Assembly (NCBI RefSeq): GCF_002927045.1
Contig: NZ_PRDW01000001.1
Location: forward strand, 186,001 to 250,000
Direction of reading: 5' to 3'
DNA: 64,000 nucleotides
From: Mycetohabitans endofungorum
GTDB lineage: Bacteria > Pseudomonadota > Gammaproteobacteria > Burkholderiales > Burkholderiaceae
A program made the translations under genes and the position numbers. Under the pieces are notes generated by a model that was not told the origin of the DNA, ran no database searches, and saw only the letters and a program-made list of their open reading frames with translations. Position 1 is the first letter of the stretch; every line of letters starts with the position of its first letter. Below are positions 1 to 10,063 of the stretch, piece by piece.

Positions 1-84
1 GCATCGATTTACAACGCGGTGCCGTTGGACGGCGTAAAGGCGCTCGTCGAATACATGAAGGAATTCGAGCAACGCCGCGCCTGA
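1..84 (+). CDS. serC: Phosphoserine aminotransferase, C-terminal end (partial)
   Basis: The reading frame is open from the window edge and stops at 82-84 (TGA). The last 27 residues include SIYNAVPLDGVKALVEYM, which closely resembles the C-terminus of Burkholderia SerC. SerC transfers an amino group from glutamate to 3-phosphohydroxypyruvate in serine synthesis, using pyridoxal phosphate. It lies 47 bp upstream of pheA on the same strand, the usual serC-pheA order of this family. Only the tail is visible, so the catalytic lysine cannot be checked. Confidence 0.85.
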   Translation, partial: ASIYNAVPLDGVKALVEYMKEFEQRRA

Positions 85-131
85 GGTCGCGTGGACCCAG
101 GGCCGGTTTTTTTCCACGGGCCGATGTTGCG

Positions 132-1214
132 ATGGACGAAGAACTGAATCTGAAACTCAAGCCATTGCGCGAGCGCATCGACGAGATCGACCGGCAATTG
201 ATCGCGCTGCTGAACCAGCGCGCGCAGGTTGTCCTCGGGGTCGGTGAGGTCAAGAAGGCGTATCACGCGCCAGTGTTCTGGCCGGAGCGCGAGCAGCAGG
301 TGATCTCGCGTCTGCAGGCGTTATCCGCCGGGCCGTTGGGCAGCGAGCATATCGCGTTGATCTGGCGCGAGATTATGGCGGCGAGCCGCCAACTCGAGAA
401 AGCGCAGCGGGCTGCGTACCTGGGCCCGGAGGGTACCTATAGCGAGCAGGCGATGCTCGGCTATTTCGGCCAGTCAATGACCGGCCTGCCGTGCGTGTCG
501 ATCGACGAGGTGTTCCGCTCGGTCGAGGCGGGCGCAGCCGATTTTGGCGTCGTGCCCGTCGAGAATTCGACCGAAGGCGCAGTGTCGCGCACGCTGGACC
601 TATTGCTCGAGACGTCGCTGCAGATCAGCGGTGAACTATCGCTGCCGATCCAGCATCATCTGCTCACGCAAAGTGGCACGTTGCAAGGGGTCACGCGGGT
701 GTGTGCGCACGGGCAGGCACTCGCACAGTGCCAGAACTGGCTCTTTGCCAACGCGCCGCTGCTCGAGCGCCAGGCGGTGTCAAGCAATGCTGAGGCTGCC
801 CGGGTGGCAGCGGCGGAGCCCACCGTGGCGGCGATCGCCAGCGAACGCGCCGGGACGCAGTACGGTTTGCAGACCGCGTTCGCGTCGATCCAAGACGATC
901 CGCACAATCGCACGCGTTTCCTAGTCATCGGCGGCGATCCGCCTGGTGCGACGGGCTGCGACAAGACGTCGGTGATCTTCTCGGTGAAGAACGAGCCGGG
1001 TGCAGTGTTCCAGATGCTCGAGCCGCTGGCACGACATAGTGTGTCGATGAGCCGTTTCGAGTCGCGCCCGGCGCGCAGCAGTGCGTGGGAGTATTTTTTC
1101 TATATCGATCTCGAAGGCCATCGGCACGACGCGGCGGTCGCGGCCGCGCTCGTAGAGCTGGAGCGTGCCGCGGCCTATGTGAAGATACTCGGTTCCTATC
1201 CGCGGACCCGGTAG
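132..1214 (+). CDS. pheA: Bifunctional chorismate mutase / prephenate dehydratase (P-protein)
   Basis: This 360-residue protein converts chorismate to prephenate and then to phenylpyruvate for phenylalanine synthesis. An AroQ chorismate mutase helix bundle occupies about residues 1-90 (LRERIDEIDRQLIALLNQR). The prephenate dehydratase domain follows from about 95 to 275, beginning AAYLGPEGTYSEQA and including the catalytic-type NRTRF motif near residue 259. A C-terminal ACT domain carries the phenylalanine-binding ESRP motif near residue 309, so feedback inhibition is likely. Length is normal for the family. The ATG at 132 opens directly on the mutase domain. The next gene downstream, hisC, is only a remnant. 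Confidence 0.95.
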   Translation: MDEELNLKLKPLRERIDEIDRQLIALLNQRAQVVLGVGEVKKAYHAPVFWPEREQQVISRLQALSAGPLGSEHIALIWREIMAASRQLEKAQRAAYLGPEGTYSEQAMLGYFGQSMTGLPCVSIDEVFRSVEAGAADFGVVPVENSTEGAVSRTLDLLLETSLQISGELSLPIQHHLLTQSGTLQGVTRVCAHGQALAQCQNWLFANAPLLERQAVSSNAEAARVAAAEPTVAAIASERAGTQYGLQTAFASIQDDPHNRTRFLVIGGDPPGATGCDKTSVIFSVKNEPGAVFQMLEPLARHSVSMSRFESRPARSSAWEYFFYIDLEGHRHDAAVAAALVELERAAAYVKILGSYPRTR

Positions 1215-1320
1215 GATCCGCGCCGGCGGACCCTCCGGTGGCGGCCGGCGTGTGATCGCCATCGCCTGCCACGGCCGTTGGCCAACCTCGTCGTCGTCAT
1301 TTGTCTGGAGCCTAAACATC

Positions 1321-1420
1321 ATGTCAGCCATGCAATACGGTCCGTCCCACGTGCGTGCGTTTGCCCCAAAACGAAGTGTTCCTCGCCGCGCTGCACAAGG
1401 CGCTGGCACCGAGCAGGATG
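1321..1420 (+). pseudogene. hisC: hisC (histidinol-phosphate aminotransferase) remnant, both ends kept, middle deleted
   Basis: An ATG at 1321 follows a good ribosome binding site (TCTGGAG) and encodes MSAMQYGPSHVRAFAP, which resembles the N-terminus of Burkholderia HisC2. Immediately afterwards, in a different frame (from about 1355), the sequence LPQNEVFLAALHKALAP matches the C-terminus of the same protein. Roughly 330 codons between them are absent, including all pyridoxal-phosphate-binding residues. Position fits: hisC lies between pheA and tyrA in this family. No stop codon separates the tail fragment from tyrA, so it reads in frame into tyrA. The identification rests on two short matches plus synteny. 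Confidence 0.8.
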
Positions 1421-1489
1421 TCGATCGTCGTGACGCCCTCATCCTGGTTCAGCAGGCGCATACCGTGCACCTCATTACGCTATCGTATC

Positions 1490-2410
1490 GTGGCCGCGTT
1501 CTCTTTTAATAAACTTGTCGTCGTCGGCGTCGGGCTGATCGGTGGCTCATTGGCGTTGGCGCTGCGCGAGCGCCACGGCGGCACCGGCACGATCGTCGGT
1601 GTTGGCCGCGGCGCCAGCTCGCTGCGCACGGCGCTCGAGCGGCGCGTCATCGATGAGGCGGTTGTGGTCGACGATGACGCCGCGCTGGCCGGCGCGTTGC
1701 GCGGCGCGGATCTGGTCGTGCTGGCGGCGCCCGTCGCGCAGACCCGTGCGCTGCTCGATGCCATCGCGCCGCACTTGGAGCGATCCACGATCGTTACCGA
1801 CGCGGGCAGCACGAAGCACGACGTCATTGCCGCCGCCCGCGCCGCGCTAGGCGCGCGGCTTGCGCAGTTCGTGCCCGGGCATCCGATTGCCGGGCGCGAA
1901 TCCAGTGGGGTCGAGGCGGCGCTCGCCGACCTGTATGTGGGACGCAAGGTGGTGTTGTGTCCGCTTGCGGAGAACCCGCGCGCCGTGGTGGACCGGGTGG
2001 CCGCCATGTGGGAGGCGAGCGGAGCCTCGTTGCATGAGATGACGGCGCAGCAGCACGATGCGGTTTTTGCCGCCGTCAGCCACTTGCCGCATGTGCTGTC
2101 GTTCGCGCTCGTCGAGACGATCCTACGTGCACCGGATGCGGCGTTGAAGCTGTCGTTCGCTGGCGGGGGCTTTCGCGACTTCACGCGGATCGCGGCGTCG
2201 AGTCCGGAAATGTGGCGCGACATCTGCGTGGCCAACCGTGATGCGCTGCTCGATGGGATCGATGCTTACTCGGCCGTGCTCGCGACAGTGCGCGCAGCGA
2301 TCGCTGCGGGCGATGGTGCGACGCTCGAAGCGCTGTTCGCGCGCTCGCGCAGCGCGCGGGCGCAATGGGGCCGCGAGCGTGACGGGGCTTCCGAGTTTAA
2401 GCGGTGCTGA
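1490..2410 (+). CDS. tyrA: Prephenate dehydrogenase
   Basis: TyrA oxidatively decarboxylates prephenate to 4-hydroxyphenylpyruvate for tyrosine synthesis with NAD(P)+. The dinucleotide-binding loop [10 protein letters not shown] is near residue 13, [11 protein letters not shown] near 120-130, and a conserved histidine region is [20 protein letters not shown] chose the GTG at 1490 ([11 protein letters not shown]) because it gives the usual start of the family, about 10 residues before the nucleotide fold; no clear Shine-Dalgarno site precedes it. The frame is open back to the hisC tail fragment, so initiation at the ATG at 1418 or an upstream fusion is possible. The stop codon overlaps the ribosome binding site of aroA, suggesting coupling. 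Confidence 0.9.
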   Translation: MAAFSFNKLVVVGVGLIGGSLALALRERHGGTGTIVGVGRGASSLRTALERRVIDEAVVVDDDAALAGALRGADLVVLAAPVAQTRALLDAIAPHLERSTIVTDAGSTKHDVIAAARAALGARLAQFVPGHPIAGRESSGVEAALADLYVGRKVVLCPLAENPRAVVDRVAAMWEASGASLHEMTAQQHDAVFAAVSHLPHVLSFALVETILRAPDAALKLSFAGGGFRDFTRIAASSPEMWRDICVANRDALLDGIDAYSAVLATVRAAIAAGDGATLEALFARSRSARAQWGRERDGASEFKRC

Positions 2411-2424
2411 AAGGACCTTCTATC

Positions 2425-3741
2425 ATGGAATACCTCGACCTCGGACCCTACACGCGCGCGACCGGCACGGTGCGCCTGCCAGGCTCTAAGAGTATCTCGA
2501 ACCGCGTGCTGCTGCTGGCGGCATTGGCTGAGGGCGTTACGACGATCGACAACCTGCTCGATTCGGACGATACCCGCGTCATGCTGGCTGCACTCGAACA
2601 GCTGGGCGTCGCGCTGCGGCATGACGCCGCGCAGTTGCGTTGCACCGTGACAGGCGTCGGGAGCGTGTTTCCGGTCAAGCGGGCGGAGCTGTTTCTCGGC
2701 AACGCGGGAACCGCCGTGCGGCCGTTGACCGCGGCGTTGGCAGTCATGGGCGGCGAGTACCGACTGCATGGCGTACCGAGAATGCACGAGCGCCCGATCG
2801 GTGACCTGGTCGATGGCCTGCGGCAGCTCGGAGCACGAATCGACTATGAAGCCAATCCGGGCTTTCCGCCGTTGCTCGTGCATCCGGCGTCGATTCGTGC
2901 GAACGCGCCGATTCGCGTGCGAGGCGATGTATCGAGCCAGTTCCTGACTGCACTGCTGATCACGCTGCCGCTGGTGGAGACGGCCGGCGGCGAGGCGGTG
3001 GTCGAAGTGGAGGGCGAGCTCATCTCCAAACCGTATATCGAGATCACGATCCGCTTGATGGAGCGCTTCGGCGTGCACGTGCAGCGCGACGGCTGGCGGC
3101 GCTTCATCGTGCCGGCCGCCGGCCGCGCGCGTTACCGCTCGCCGGGCCGCATCGTCGTCGAAGGCGACGCGTCGTCGGCGTCCTATTTTCTCGCGGCCGG
3201 CGCGCTCGCCCACGGGCCGGTGCGTGTCGAAGGGGTTGGACGGGCCAGCATCCAGGGCGACGTGCGGTTCGCCGATGCGTTGGCCCGCATGGGGGCCAAC
3301 GTGATGATCGGCGACGATTGGATCGAGGTGCGCGGGGTCGAATCGGATGATGGCAAGTTGCAGCCGCTGGACATGGATTTTAATCTGATTCCGGATGCCG
3401 CGATGACGATCGCAGTCGCCGCGTTGTTCGCCAGCGGCATGACGACGCTGCGCAACATCGGCAGCTGGCGGGTCAAGGAAACGGACCGGATCGCCGCCAT
3501 GGCCACCGAACTGCGCAAATTGGGAGCGCACGTCGAGGAAGGCGCGCACTACCTGCGTGTGGCGCCGCCCGCCGCGCTGACGCCCAATGCCGTGATCAAC
3601 ACGTATGATGACCATCGGATGGCAATGTGTTTCTCACTGGTCAGCCTGGGCAATGTCCCGGTAAGGATTCACGATCCCGGTTGCGTCGGCAAGACGTTTC
3701 CCGATTATTTCGATAGATTTGCCGCGATTGCGCGTCCTTGA
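2425..3741 (+). CDS. aroA: 5-enolpyruvylshikimate-3-phosphate synthase
   Basis: This 438-residue enzyme joins phosphoenolpyruvate to shikimate 3-phosphate, the sixth step of the shikimate pathway. Visible motifs are [10 protein letters not shown] near the N-terminus (phosphate and shikimate binding), [40 protein letters not shown] and [12 protein letters not shown]. The ATG at 2425 has an AAAGGA ribosome binding site about ten bases upstream that overlaps the tyrA stop. The motif spacing and length are those of a full enzyme, so pheA, tyrA and aroA appear functional although hisC in the same cluster is lost. Confidence 0.96.
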   Translation: MEYLDLGPYTRATGTVRLPGSKSISNRVLLLAALAEGVTTIDNLLDSDDTRVMLAALEQLGVALRHDAAQLRCTVTGVGSVFPVKRAELFLGNAGTAVRPLTAALAVMGGEYRLHGVPRMHERPIGDLVDGLRQLGARIDYEANPGFPPLLVHPASIRANAPIRVRGDVSSQFLTALLITLPLVETAGGEAVVEVEGELISKPYIEITIRLMERFGVHVQRDGWRRFIVPAAGRARYRSPGRIVVEGDASSASYFLAAGALAHGPVRVEGVGRASIQGDVRFADALARMGANVMIGDDWIEVRGVESDDGKLQPLDMDFNLIPDAAMTIAVAALFASGMTTLRNIGSWRVKETDRIAAMATELRKLGAHVEEGAHYLRVAPPAALTPNAVINTYDDHRMAMCFSLVSLGNVPVRIHDPGCVGKTFPDYFDRFAAIARP

Positions 3742-3809
3742 TGCGGCGCCGGGCCGGTCCGCGTGCGTGCGATCGGCCGTTTGAAGTATTTTAGTCTCCA
3801 AATAGAGTA

Positions 3810-4541
3810 ATGAAGTCCAATCGTCCATTTCATGAACCCGTGCCAGTCATCGCGATCGACGGGCCGACAGCATCCGGCAAGGGCACGGTCGCGCAACTGG
3901 TGGCGGCGCACCTGGGCTTTCATTTGCTGGACAGCGGCGCGCTGTACCGGCTGGCGGCGCTGGCGGCGCAACGCTATGGAGTGGACAAGGACGACGTCGC
4001 CGCGCTGGTGGCGCTGATCGATGACCTCCATATCACCTTTCGCGAAGGCTGCGCGCAATTGGATGGCGTGGACGTTTCGACCGAAATTCGGCATGAGGCC
4101 GTCGGCAAGCTGGCCTCGGCGATCGCAGTTCATGCGCCGGTGCGCGGCGCGTTGGTGGCCCGACAGCGCGCGTTCCGCAAGCCGCCCGGCCTGGTCGCAG
4201 ACGGCCGCGACATGGGTACGGTGATTTTTACCGACGCGGTATTGAAGGTGTTTTTGACGGCAAGCGCGGAGGCCCGCGCGCAGAGACGTTATAAGCAATT
4301 GATACAAAAAGGGTTTCCTGCTAATATCGATGACCTTCTGCGGGATCTGCGCGAGCGTGACGCGCGCGACGCGAATCGCGCAAGCGCGCCGCTGAAACCG
4401 GCGGGGGACGCGCGCCTGCTCGACACGTCGACGTTGTCGATCGGCGAAGCGGTCGACCGGGTCGTAGCCTGGTACCAGCAAATCGAGCCGGCCACCGGTG
4501 CCACGAAGGCGGGCCATGGCCGGCAAGGCCCGCAGGTATGA
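3810..4541 (+). CDS. cmk: Cytidylate kinase
   Basis: Cmk phosphorylates CMP and dCMP with ATP. The P-loop [11 protein letters not shown] begins about residue 19, [12 protein letters not shown] follows, and [10 protein letters not shown] is the nucleoside-monophosphate-binding signature. The protein has 243 residues, slightly longer than usual because of a C-terminal tail (about 15 residues, ending RQGPQV). It sits between aroA and rpsA, the standard order in Burkholderia and many Proteobacteria. The 68-bp gap before it has no recognisable terminator, so it may be cotranscribed with aroA. Confidence 0.95.
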   Translation: MKSNRPFHEPVPVIAIDGPTASGKGTVAQLVAAHLGFHLLDSGALYRLAALAAQRYGVDKDDVAALVALIDDLHITFREGCAQLDGVDVSTEIRHEAVGKLASAIAVHAPVRGALVARQRAFRKPPGLVADGRDMGTVIFTDAVLKVFLTASAEARAQRRYKQLIQKGFPANIDDLLRDLRERDARDANRASAPLKPAGDARLLDTSTLSIGEAVDRVVAWYQQIEPATGATKAGHGRQGPQV

Positions 4542-4719
4542 GCGTTGCGGCTCACCGGGCAGTGATGCGGCGGGGGCTTCGCAGCGCCCGATGCAGTTGT
4601 AGTGAGTAGCAGTACCGTAAGTATTCCACGGTGACGTGGGATGTGTTTTCAACCCTTAACCCCGCATGCGGTCGTCGGCGATCACGAAGCCGAGTCCCGT
4701 CATGCACCATTTCATTTTT

Positions 4720-6435
4720 ATGTCCGACCTGCAAACCTCTAACCCGAATACCGAATCTTTTGCGGCTCTGTTCGAAGAGTCGCTGACCCGCCAGGACATG
4801 CGTGCAGGCGAAGTGATCTCCGCCGAGGTCGTGCGCGTTGACCACAATTTCGTGGTCGTCAACGCGGGTCTAAAGTCTGAAGCCTACATTCCGATCGAAG
4901 AGTTCCTGAATGATCAGGGCGAGGTTGAGGTGCAGGCGGGCGATTTCGTATCAGTCGCGATCGACGCCCTCGAGAACGGCTATGGCGATACGATTCTGTC
5001 ACGCGACAAGGCCAAGCGTCTTGCTTCGTGGCTTGCGCTTGAAAAGGCGCTGGACAACAACGAGCTTGTGACCGGCACGATCACCGGCAAGGTCAAGGGC
5101 GGCATGACCGTGATGGTCAACGGCATCCGTGCGTTCCTGCCCGGCTCGCTGGTTGACACCCGTCCGGTCAAGGACACGACGCCGTACGAGGGCAAGACGC
5201 TCGAGTTCCGCGTGATCAAGCTGGATCGCAAGCGCAACAACGTCGTGCTGTCGCGCCGCGCGGTGATCGAAGCCACGCAAGGCGAAGAGCGCGCGAAGCT
5301 GCTCGAGACGCTGAAGGAAGGCGCGATCGTCAATGGCGTCGTGAAGAACATCACCGACTATGGTGCGTTCGTTGACCTCGGCGGCATCGACGGCTTGCTG
5401 CACATCACCGACATCGCGTGGCGTCGCGTGCGTCACCCGAGCGAAGTGCTGTCTGTGGGCCAGGAAGTGACCGCGAAGATCCTGAAGTTCGATCAGGAGA
5501 AGAACCGTGTGTCGCTTGGCATCAAGCAGCTCGGCGACGATCCGTGGGAAGGCATTTCGCGTCGCTACCCATCGGGCACGCGGCTGTTCGGCAAGGTCAC
5601 GAACATCACCGACTACGGTGCGTTCGTCGAGGTCGAGTCGGGCATCGAAGGCCTTGTGCACGTGTCCGAGATGGACTGGACCAACAAGAACGTCGCGCCG
5701 AGCAAGGTGGTGCAGCTCGGTGACGAAGTGGAAGTCATGGTGCTCGAGATCGACGAGGACCGCCGCCGTATCAGCCTCGGCATGAAGCAATGCAAGCCGA
5801 ACCCGTGGGATGACTTCAGCCGCAACTTCAAGAAGGGCGACAAAATCACCGGCGCAATCAAGTCGATTACCGATTTCGGCGTGTTCATCGGCCTGCCGGG
5901 CGGGATTGATGGCCTGGTGCACTTGTCGGACCTGTCGTGGAGCGAATCCGGTGAAGAAGCGGTTCGCAAGTACAAGAAGGGCGACGAGGTTGAGGCCATG
6001 GTGCTTGGCATCGATGTCGAGAAGGAGCGCATCTCACTGGGTATCAAGCAGTTGGAAGGCGACCCGTTCAACAACTTCGTGGCGATGAACGACAAGGGCT
6101 CAACCGTCGATGGCACGGTCAAGGCTGTCGATCCGAAGGGGGCCGTGATCCAGTTGAGCGCCGAGGTCGAAGGCTATCTGCGGGCGTCGGAAATCGCGCA
6201 GGACCGTGTCGAGGACGCGCGCAACGTGCTGAAGGAAGGTGACAAGGTCAACGTGATGGTCATCAACATTGACCGCAAATCACGCGGCATCCAGCTGTCG
6301 ATCAAGGCGAAGGATTCCGCGGAGCAGCAGCAAGCGATGCGCGGCCTGCAAGCCGACAGCAGCGCTGCCGCCAGCGGCACGACCAACCTCGGTGCGTTGC
6401 TCAAGGCAAAGCTGGACGGTCAACAGAACCAGTAA
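4720..6435 (+). CDS. rpsA: 30S ribosomal protein S1
   Basis: This 571-residue protein unwinds and holds mRNA on the 30S subunit. Six S1 RNA-binding repeats are visible; repeats three to five contain the typical [21 protein letters not shown]-type core. The ATG at 4720 (MSDLQTSN) is the family start; an in-frame ATG at 4666 would add an atypical 18 residues. No strong Shine-Dalgarno sequence precedes the start, as is usual for rpsA, which represses its own translation in E. coli. The upstream gap 4542-4719 is leader sequence. ihfB follows after six bases. Confidence 0.96.
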   Translation: MSDLQTSNPNTESFAALFEESLTRQDMRAGEVISAEVVRVDHNFVVVNAGLKSEAYIPIEEFLNDQGEVEVQAGDFVSVAIDALENGYGDTILSRDKAKRLASWLALEKALDNNELVTGTITGKVKGGMTVMVNGIRAFLPGSLVDTRPVKDTTPYEGKTLEFRVIKLDRKRNNVVLSRRAVIEATQGEERAKLLETLKEGAIVNGVVKNITDYGAFVDLGGIDGLLHITDIAWRRVRHPSEVLSVGQEVTAKILKFDQEKNRVSLGIKQLGDDPWEGISRRYPSGTRLFGKVTNITDYGAFVEVESGIEGLVHVSEMDWTNKNVAPSKVVQLGDEVEVMVLEIDEDRRRISLGMKQCKPNPWDDFSRNFKKGDKITGAIKSITDFGVFIGLPGGIDGLVHLSDLSWSESGEEAVRKYKKGDEVEAMVLGIDVEKERISLGIKQLEGDPFNNFVAMNDKGSTVDGTVKAVDPKGAVIQLSAEVEGYLRASEIAQDRVEDARNVLKEGDKVNVMVINIDRKSRGIQLSIKAKDSAEQQQAMRGLQADSSAAASGTTNLGALLKAKLDGQQNQ

Positions 6436-6441
6436 GGCAGC

Positions 6442-6771
6442 ATGACCAAATCCGAGTTGGTCGCTCAACTGGCGCTGCGATTTCCGCAACTTGTCCTAAA
6501 GGATGCGGATTTTGCAGTCAAGGCGATGCTCGATGCGATGTCCGACGCGCTTGCCAATGGTCATCGCATCGAGATACGCGGCTTTGGCAGCTTTGCACTG
6601 AATCGTCGTCCGGCCCGGGTCGGACGCAACCCCAAGTCTGGCGAGCGAGTCCAGGTCCCGGAGAAATGGGTGCCGCACTTCAAGCCGGGCAAGGAGTTGC
6701 GCGAGCGGGTTGACGGCAAGGCCGGCCAACCGATGAAGGCCGACAGCGTCGATGCGTCGGACGACGCATGA
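6442..6771 (+). CDS. ihfB: Integration host factor subunit beta
   Basis: The 109-residue DNABII protein pairs with IHF-alpha to bend DNA. It starts [17 protein letters not shown] and has the beta-ribbon arm sequence with [30 protein letters not shown], including the proline that intercalates into DNA. A 15-residue acidic tail ([10 protein letters not shown]) extends beyond the E. coli protein, common in Burkholderia. It begins six bases after rpsA and is followed by an intrinsic terminator, so rpsA-ihfB form one transcription unit. Confidence 0.95.
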   Translation: MTKSELVAQLALRFPQLVLKDADFAVKAMLDAMSDALANGHRIEIRGFGSFALNRRPARVGRNPKSGERVQVPEKWVPHFKPGKELRERVDGKAGQPMKADSVDASDDA

Positions 6772-6811
6772 CGGCAATATCGGGATAAGGCCTGCTGTTT
6801 CGGCAACCATG

Positions 6812-6841
6812 GAAAAAGCGCCATTTGGCGCTTTTTCTTTT
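6812..6841 (+). terminator. Intrinsic terminator after ihfB
   Basis: A perfect 11-bp stem (GAAAAAGCGCC / GGCGCTTTTTC) with a four-base loop is followed by further T residues. It lies 41 bp after the ihfB stop and ends the cmk-rpsA-ihfB unit. The rest of the 6772-7072 gap holds a TACAAT -10-like element at 6937-6942 that may start lapA transcription; the matching -35 is weak. Confidence 0.88.
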
Positions 6842-7072
6842 ACTGGCATCGCATGGTGCCGGCGGCTCTGGCGGCCGGGTGTGGCCAAACACGCACGCCG
6901 TTGGGCGCGCCAGTAGGTGAGTGCGAGCGCTTCCATTACAATACGGGCACTTTCTCCGGCCCCGGCCACGGTTCGGTTCCCTGCCACGGCCTGGCCACCC
7001 GATGCGCGGGTGCGGGTCGTTTGTCCAATTCGCTGGCGATCCGCTGTCCGGTCGCCGTCATCGAGATTGCCC

Positions 7073-7366
7073 ATGAAGCTCATTGTCTGGCTGATCCGTG
7101 TCATCGTATTCGTGTTGCTGCTGGTGCTGGCGCTTGCCAACACGCAAGGCGTGACACTGAACTTCCTAGCCGGCTATACGTGGAATGCGCCATTGATCGT
7201 GATCGGGCTCGCATTTTTCGTGGTCGGTCTGCTTGCCGGGCTGGTGTCGGCGCTGCCGGCGGTCTTCCGGCTGCGGTTCGAAAACGGCCGGCTCAAGCGC
7301 GAGCTGAAGACGGCCCGGCAGACGCCGGTGACGGCGGACGAACCGCCGATGCCGCCGATCATCTGA
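7073..7366 (+). CDS. lapA: LapA-family inner membrane protein
   Basis: A 97-residue protein with two hydrophobic membrane segments: about residues 3-22 (LIVWLIRVIVFVLLLVLALA) and 38-60 (LIVIGLAFFVVGLLAGLVSA). A basic cytoplasmic tail (RLRFENGRLKRELK) follows. This is the LapA/DUF1049 architecture; LapA acts with LapB in controlling LPS synthesis and LpxC turnover in enterics. The ATG at 7073 opens directly on the first membrane helix; the longer open frame upstream has no membrane character. lapB follows after 36 bp, as in E. coli. Confidence 0.88.
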   Translation: MKLIVWLIRVIVFVLLLVLALANTQGVTLNFLAGYTWNAPLIVIGLAFFVVGLLAGLVSALPAVFRLRFENGRLKRELKTARQTPVTADEPPMPPII

Positions 7367-7402
7367 CGCGTCCGGCACGCGTATGCTCAACGAATCACAT
7401 TC

Positions 7403-8578
7403 ATGGATCTTGATTTCTGGTGGTTACTCATCATCCCGGTGGCCTTCGGGTTGGGCTGGGTCGCGGCCCGCTATGACCTGAAACACCTGTTGTCCGAGAG
7501 CGCGAACTTGCCGCGCTCTTACTTCCGGGGCTTGAATTTCCTGCTCAATGAGCAACCGGATCAAGCAATCGACGCGTTCATCGAAGTGGTGAAGCTAGAT
7601 CCGGAGACAACCGAGCTTCACTTTGCCTTGGGCAATTTGTTTCGTCGGCGCGGCGAGACGGAGCGCGCGATCCGGGTTCATCAGAACCTGCTGTCGCGTG
7701 AGGACTTGCCGGCCAACGAGCGCGACCATGCGTTGTACGAGCTTGGCCAGGATTTTTTAAAAGCTGGGCTGCTCGATCGGGCGGAAGAGACCTTCCAGCG
7801 GTTGCACAGTGGCGGCTACGCACTCGGTGCGTTGCGGGCGCTGTTGACCATCTTCGAAATCGAGAAGGACTGGCACAAGGCGATCGAGGCGGCGCAACGG
7901 ATCGAGGCGATGGGCGCGCCGCCGCTGGGCAAGGAGATTTCGCAATTCCACTGCGAGCTTGCGCAGGAAGCGTTGCAGCATAAGCGGATAGACGATGCAC
8001 GCAACGCATTACAACAGGCGCTGCGGTGCAACCCGCAGAATGTGCGCGCGACGATCCTGAGCGGCGATGTTGAGATGGCGTGTAACGAGCCGACGCGGGC
8101 GCTCGAGTATTGGCGACAGGTCGAGCAGCAGAATCCTGCCTACTTGCCGCTGGTTGCCAACAAGCTGATGCAAGCGTATGCGGCGACCGGCTGGTCGGCG
8201 CAGGGCGCCGCGCTGTTGACGCACTATGTCGAGGCGTATCCGTCGAACGATCTGCTTGACGCCGCCTACAAGCACATCGCCGAGTTGCGCGGCGCGGATG
8301 CCGCGCATGCGCTGGCGCGTACGCAGATGCAGAAGTCGCCCAACCTGGCGGACATGACGCGGCTGCTCGAAGCGCAGATTGCAGTGGCCGAAGAGCCTCG
8401 CAAGGGCGAACTGGAACTGATGCGCACGTTGATCCGGCAGCGCACGAAGAACCTGCCGCGATATACGTGCCAGAATTGCGGTTTCCGGGCGCGGTTATTC
8501 TACTGGCAGTGCCCCGGCTGCAGCGGCTGGGAAACCTACGCGCCGCGGCGGGTCGAGCCGATCGCGGCGGCGAACTGA
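7403..8578 (+). CDS. lapB: LPS assembly protein LapB (YciM)
   Basis: The 391-residue protein has an N-terminal membrane anchor (about residues 4-20, FWWLLIIPVAFGLGWVAAR), a series of TPR helix pairs, for example AIDAFIEVVKLDPETTELHFALGNLFRRRG, and a C-terminal rubredoxin-type metal site made of CQNCG and CPGCSGW. In E. coli LapB guides FtsH to degrade LpxC and supports LPS transport. Length and domain order match the family. It likely forms an operon with lapA just upstream and is followed by LPS-related ugd and heptose genes. Confidence 0.93.
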   Translation: MDLDFWWLLIIPVAFGLGWVAARYDLKHLLSESANLPRSYFRGLNFLLNEQPDQAIDAFIEVVKLDPETTELHFALGNLFRRRGETERAIRVHQNLLSREDLPANERDHALYELGQDFLKAGLLDRAEETFQRLHSGGYALGALRALLTIFEIEKDWHKAIEAAQRIEAMGAPPLGKEISQFHCELAQEALQHKRIDDARNALQQALRCNPQNVRATILSGDVEMACNEPTRALEYWRQVEQQNPAYLPLVANKLMQAYAATGWSAQGAALLTHYVEAYPSNDLLDAAYKHIAELRGADAAHALARTQMQKSPNLADMTRLLEAQIAVAEEPRKGELELMRTLIRQRTKNLPRYTCQNCGFRARLFYWQCPGCSGWETYAPRRVEPIAAAN

Positions 8579-8588
8579 CGGTGCACGA

Positions 8589-8610
8589 CACGCCGATTGT
8601 GATCGGCGTG
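8589..8610. other. Short perfect hairpin between lapB and ugd
   Basis: CACGCCGAT and ATCGGCGTG form a 9-bp perfect stem around a TGTG loop. There is no T-run on either strand, so it is not an obvious intrinsic terminator. It could pause or protect the lapB transcript 3' end. Confidence 0.4.
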
Positions 8611-8662
8611 CTGCGCGCGGCCCTGGCAAAAGGACCGTGAACCTCATCGGATTTAAATAAGC

Positions 8663-10063
8663 ATGAAAATCACCATTATCGGCACAGGCTATGTTGGCCT
8701 GGTCACTGGCGCGTGCCTGGCGGAGTTGGGTAACGACGTGTTCTGCCTGGACGTGGATCCGCGCAAGATTGAGACTTTGAATGGCGGGGGCGTGCCGATC
8801 CACGAGCCGGGGCTCAAGGAGCTGATCGATCGTAACCGCGCGGCGGGGCGGTTGCAGTTCTCCACGCAGGTGGAAGCGAGCGTGGCGCACGGGGATGTGC
8901 AGTTCATCGCGGTGGGCACGCCGCCGGACGAGGATGGCTCGGCGGACCTACAGTACGTGCTGGCGGCGGCACGCAATATTGGCCGGCACATGCAGGGCTT
9001 CAAGGTGATCGTGGACAAGTCGACGGTGCCAGTGGGCACGGCCGAGCGGGTGGGCGCGGCCGTGGCCGAGGAGTTGGCGCGGCGCGGGGTGGGGCACGGT
9101 TTCTCGGTGGTGTCGAATCCGGAGTTTCTGAAGGAGGGCGCGGCGGTGGACGATTTCATGCGTCCTGACCGGATCGTGATCGGCAGCGACGACGACGAGG
9201 CCGGCGAGTACGCGCGCGAGCAGATGAAGCGGCTGTACAAGCCGTTCAACCGGAACCACGAGCGCACGATGTACATGGACGTTCGCTCAGCGGAGTTCAC
9301 CAAGTATGCGGCCAACGCGATGCTGGCCACACGGATCTCGTTCATGAACGAGTTGGCAAACTTGGCGGACCGGGTGGGAGTGGACATCGAGGCGGTGCGC
9401 CGGGGAATCGGCTCAGACCCGCGCATCGGCTACAGCTTTCTGTACGCGGGGGCGGGCTACGGTGGCTCGTGCTTTCCGAAGGACGTGCAGGCGCTGATGC
9501 GTACGGCGCACGAGTATGGGCGTACGCTGCGGATCCTGGAGGCGGTGGAGGCAGCGAACGACGCGCAAAAGAGCGTGCTGGTGGATAAGATCACGGCGCG
9601 GCTGGGACAGGACTTGAGCGGGCGCACGGTGGCGGTGTGGGGTCTGGCGTTCAAGCCGAATACGGATGACATGCGCGAGGCGCCGAGCCGCACGTTGATC
9701 ATGGCACTGCTCAGGCGCGGGGCGACGGTGCGCGCGTACGACCCGGTGGCGATGCAGGAGGCGCGGCGGGTGTTGGCGTTGGATCTGCGTGATGAGCCGC
9801 AAGCGCAGGCGCGGCTGTCGTTCGTTCCCACGCAGGCCGAGGCGGTGCACGGCGCGGACGCACTGGCAATCATGACTGAGTGGAAGGCGTTCAAGAGTCC
9901 GGACTTCAACGCGCTCAAGCGTGCGCTGAAGGCGCCGCTGGTGTTCGACGGACGCAACCTGTACGAGCCCAATGCGATGGCCGAGTTTGGCATCGAATAC
10001 TACGCGATTGGCCGCGGTGCGGTGCCGGCCAATGCGACGCTCAGTGAGGTGCAGCGTGTCTGA
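8663..10063 (+). CDS. ugd: UDP-glucose 6-dehydrogenase
   Basis: This 466-residue enzyme oxidises UDP-glucose twice with NAD+ to UDP-glucuronate, the precursor of 4-amino-arabinose and of surface polysaccharides. The start [21 protein letters not shown] is the NAD-binding fold. [17 protein letters not shown] holds the catalytic cysteine, near residue 272, and [17 protein letters not shown] is the C-terminal UDP-binding signature. The gene overlaps the start of rfaE1 by eight bases, so sugar-nucleotide and heptose genes are probably cotranscribed. Codon third positions are strongly GC, more so than in neighbours. Confidence 0.95.
   Translation: MKITIIGTGYVGLVTGACLAELGNDVFCLDVDPRKIETLNGGGVPIHEPGLKELIDRNRAAGRLQFSTQVEASVAHGDVQFIAVGTPPDEDGSADLQYVLAAARNIGRHMQGFKVIVDKSTVPVGTAERVGAAVAEELARRGVGHGFSVVSNPEFLKEGAAVDDFMRPDRIVIGSDDDEAGEYAREQMKRLYKPFNRNHERTMYMDVRSAEFTKYAANAMLATRISFMNELANLADRVGVDIEAVRRGIGSDPRIGYSFLYAGAGYGGSCFPKDVQALMRTAHEYGRTLRILEAVEAANDAQKSVLVDKITARLGQDLSGRTVAVWGLAFKPNTDDMREAPSRTLIMALLRRGATVRAYDPVAMQEARRVLALDLRDEPQAQARLSFVPTQAEAVHGADALAIMTEWKAFKSPDFNALKRALKAPLVFDGRNLYEPNAMAEFGIEYYAIGRGAVPANATLSEVQRV

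Noticed and set aside
9-266. Minus-strand frame opposite serC-pheA start
   Set aside because: Shadow of pheA: no family character, no ribosome binding site.
921-1442. Minus-strand frame across pheA end and hisC remnant
   Set aside because: Arg-rich composition typical of GC-rich antisense frames; no motifs.
2266-3615. Long minus-strand frame opposite aroA (449 codons)
   Set aside because: Antisense of a confirmed EPSP synthase; His/Arg-rich and without motifs.
4666-4719. Upstream in-frame start for rpsA
   Set aside because: The extra 18 residues do not match S1 and the family start MSDLQ is at 4720.
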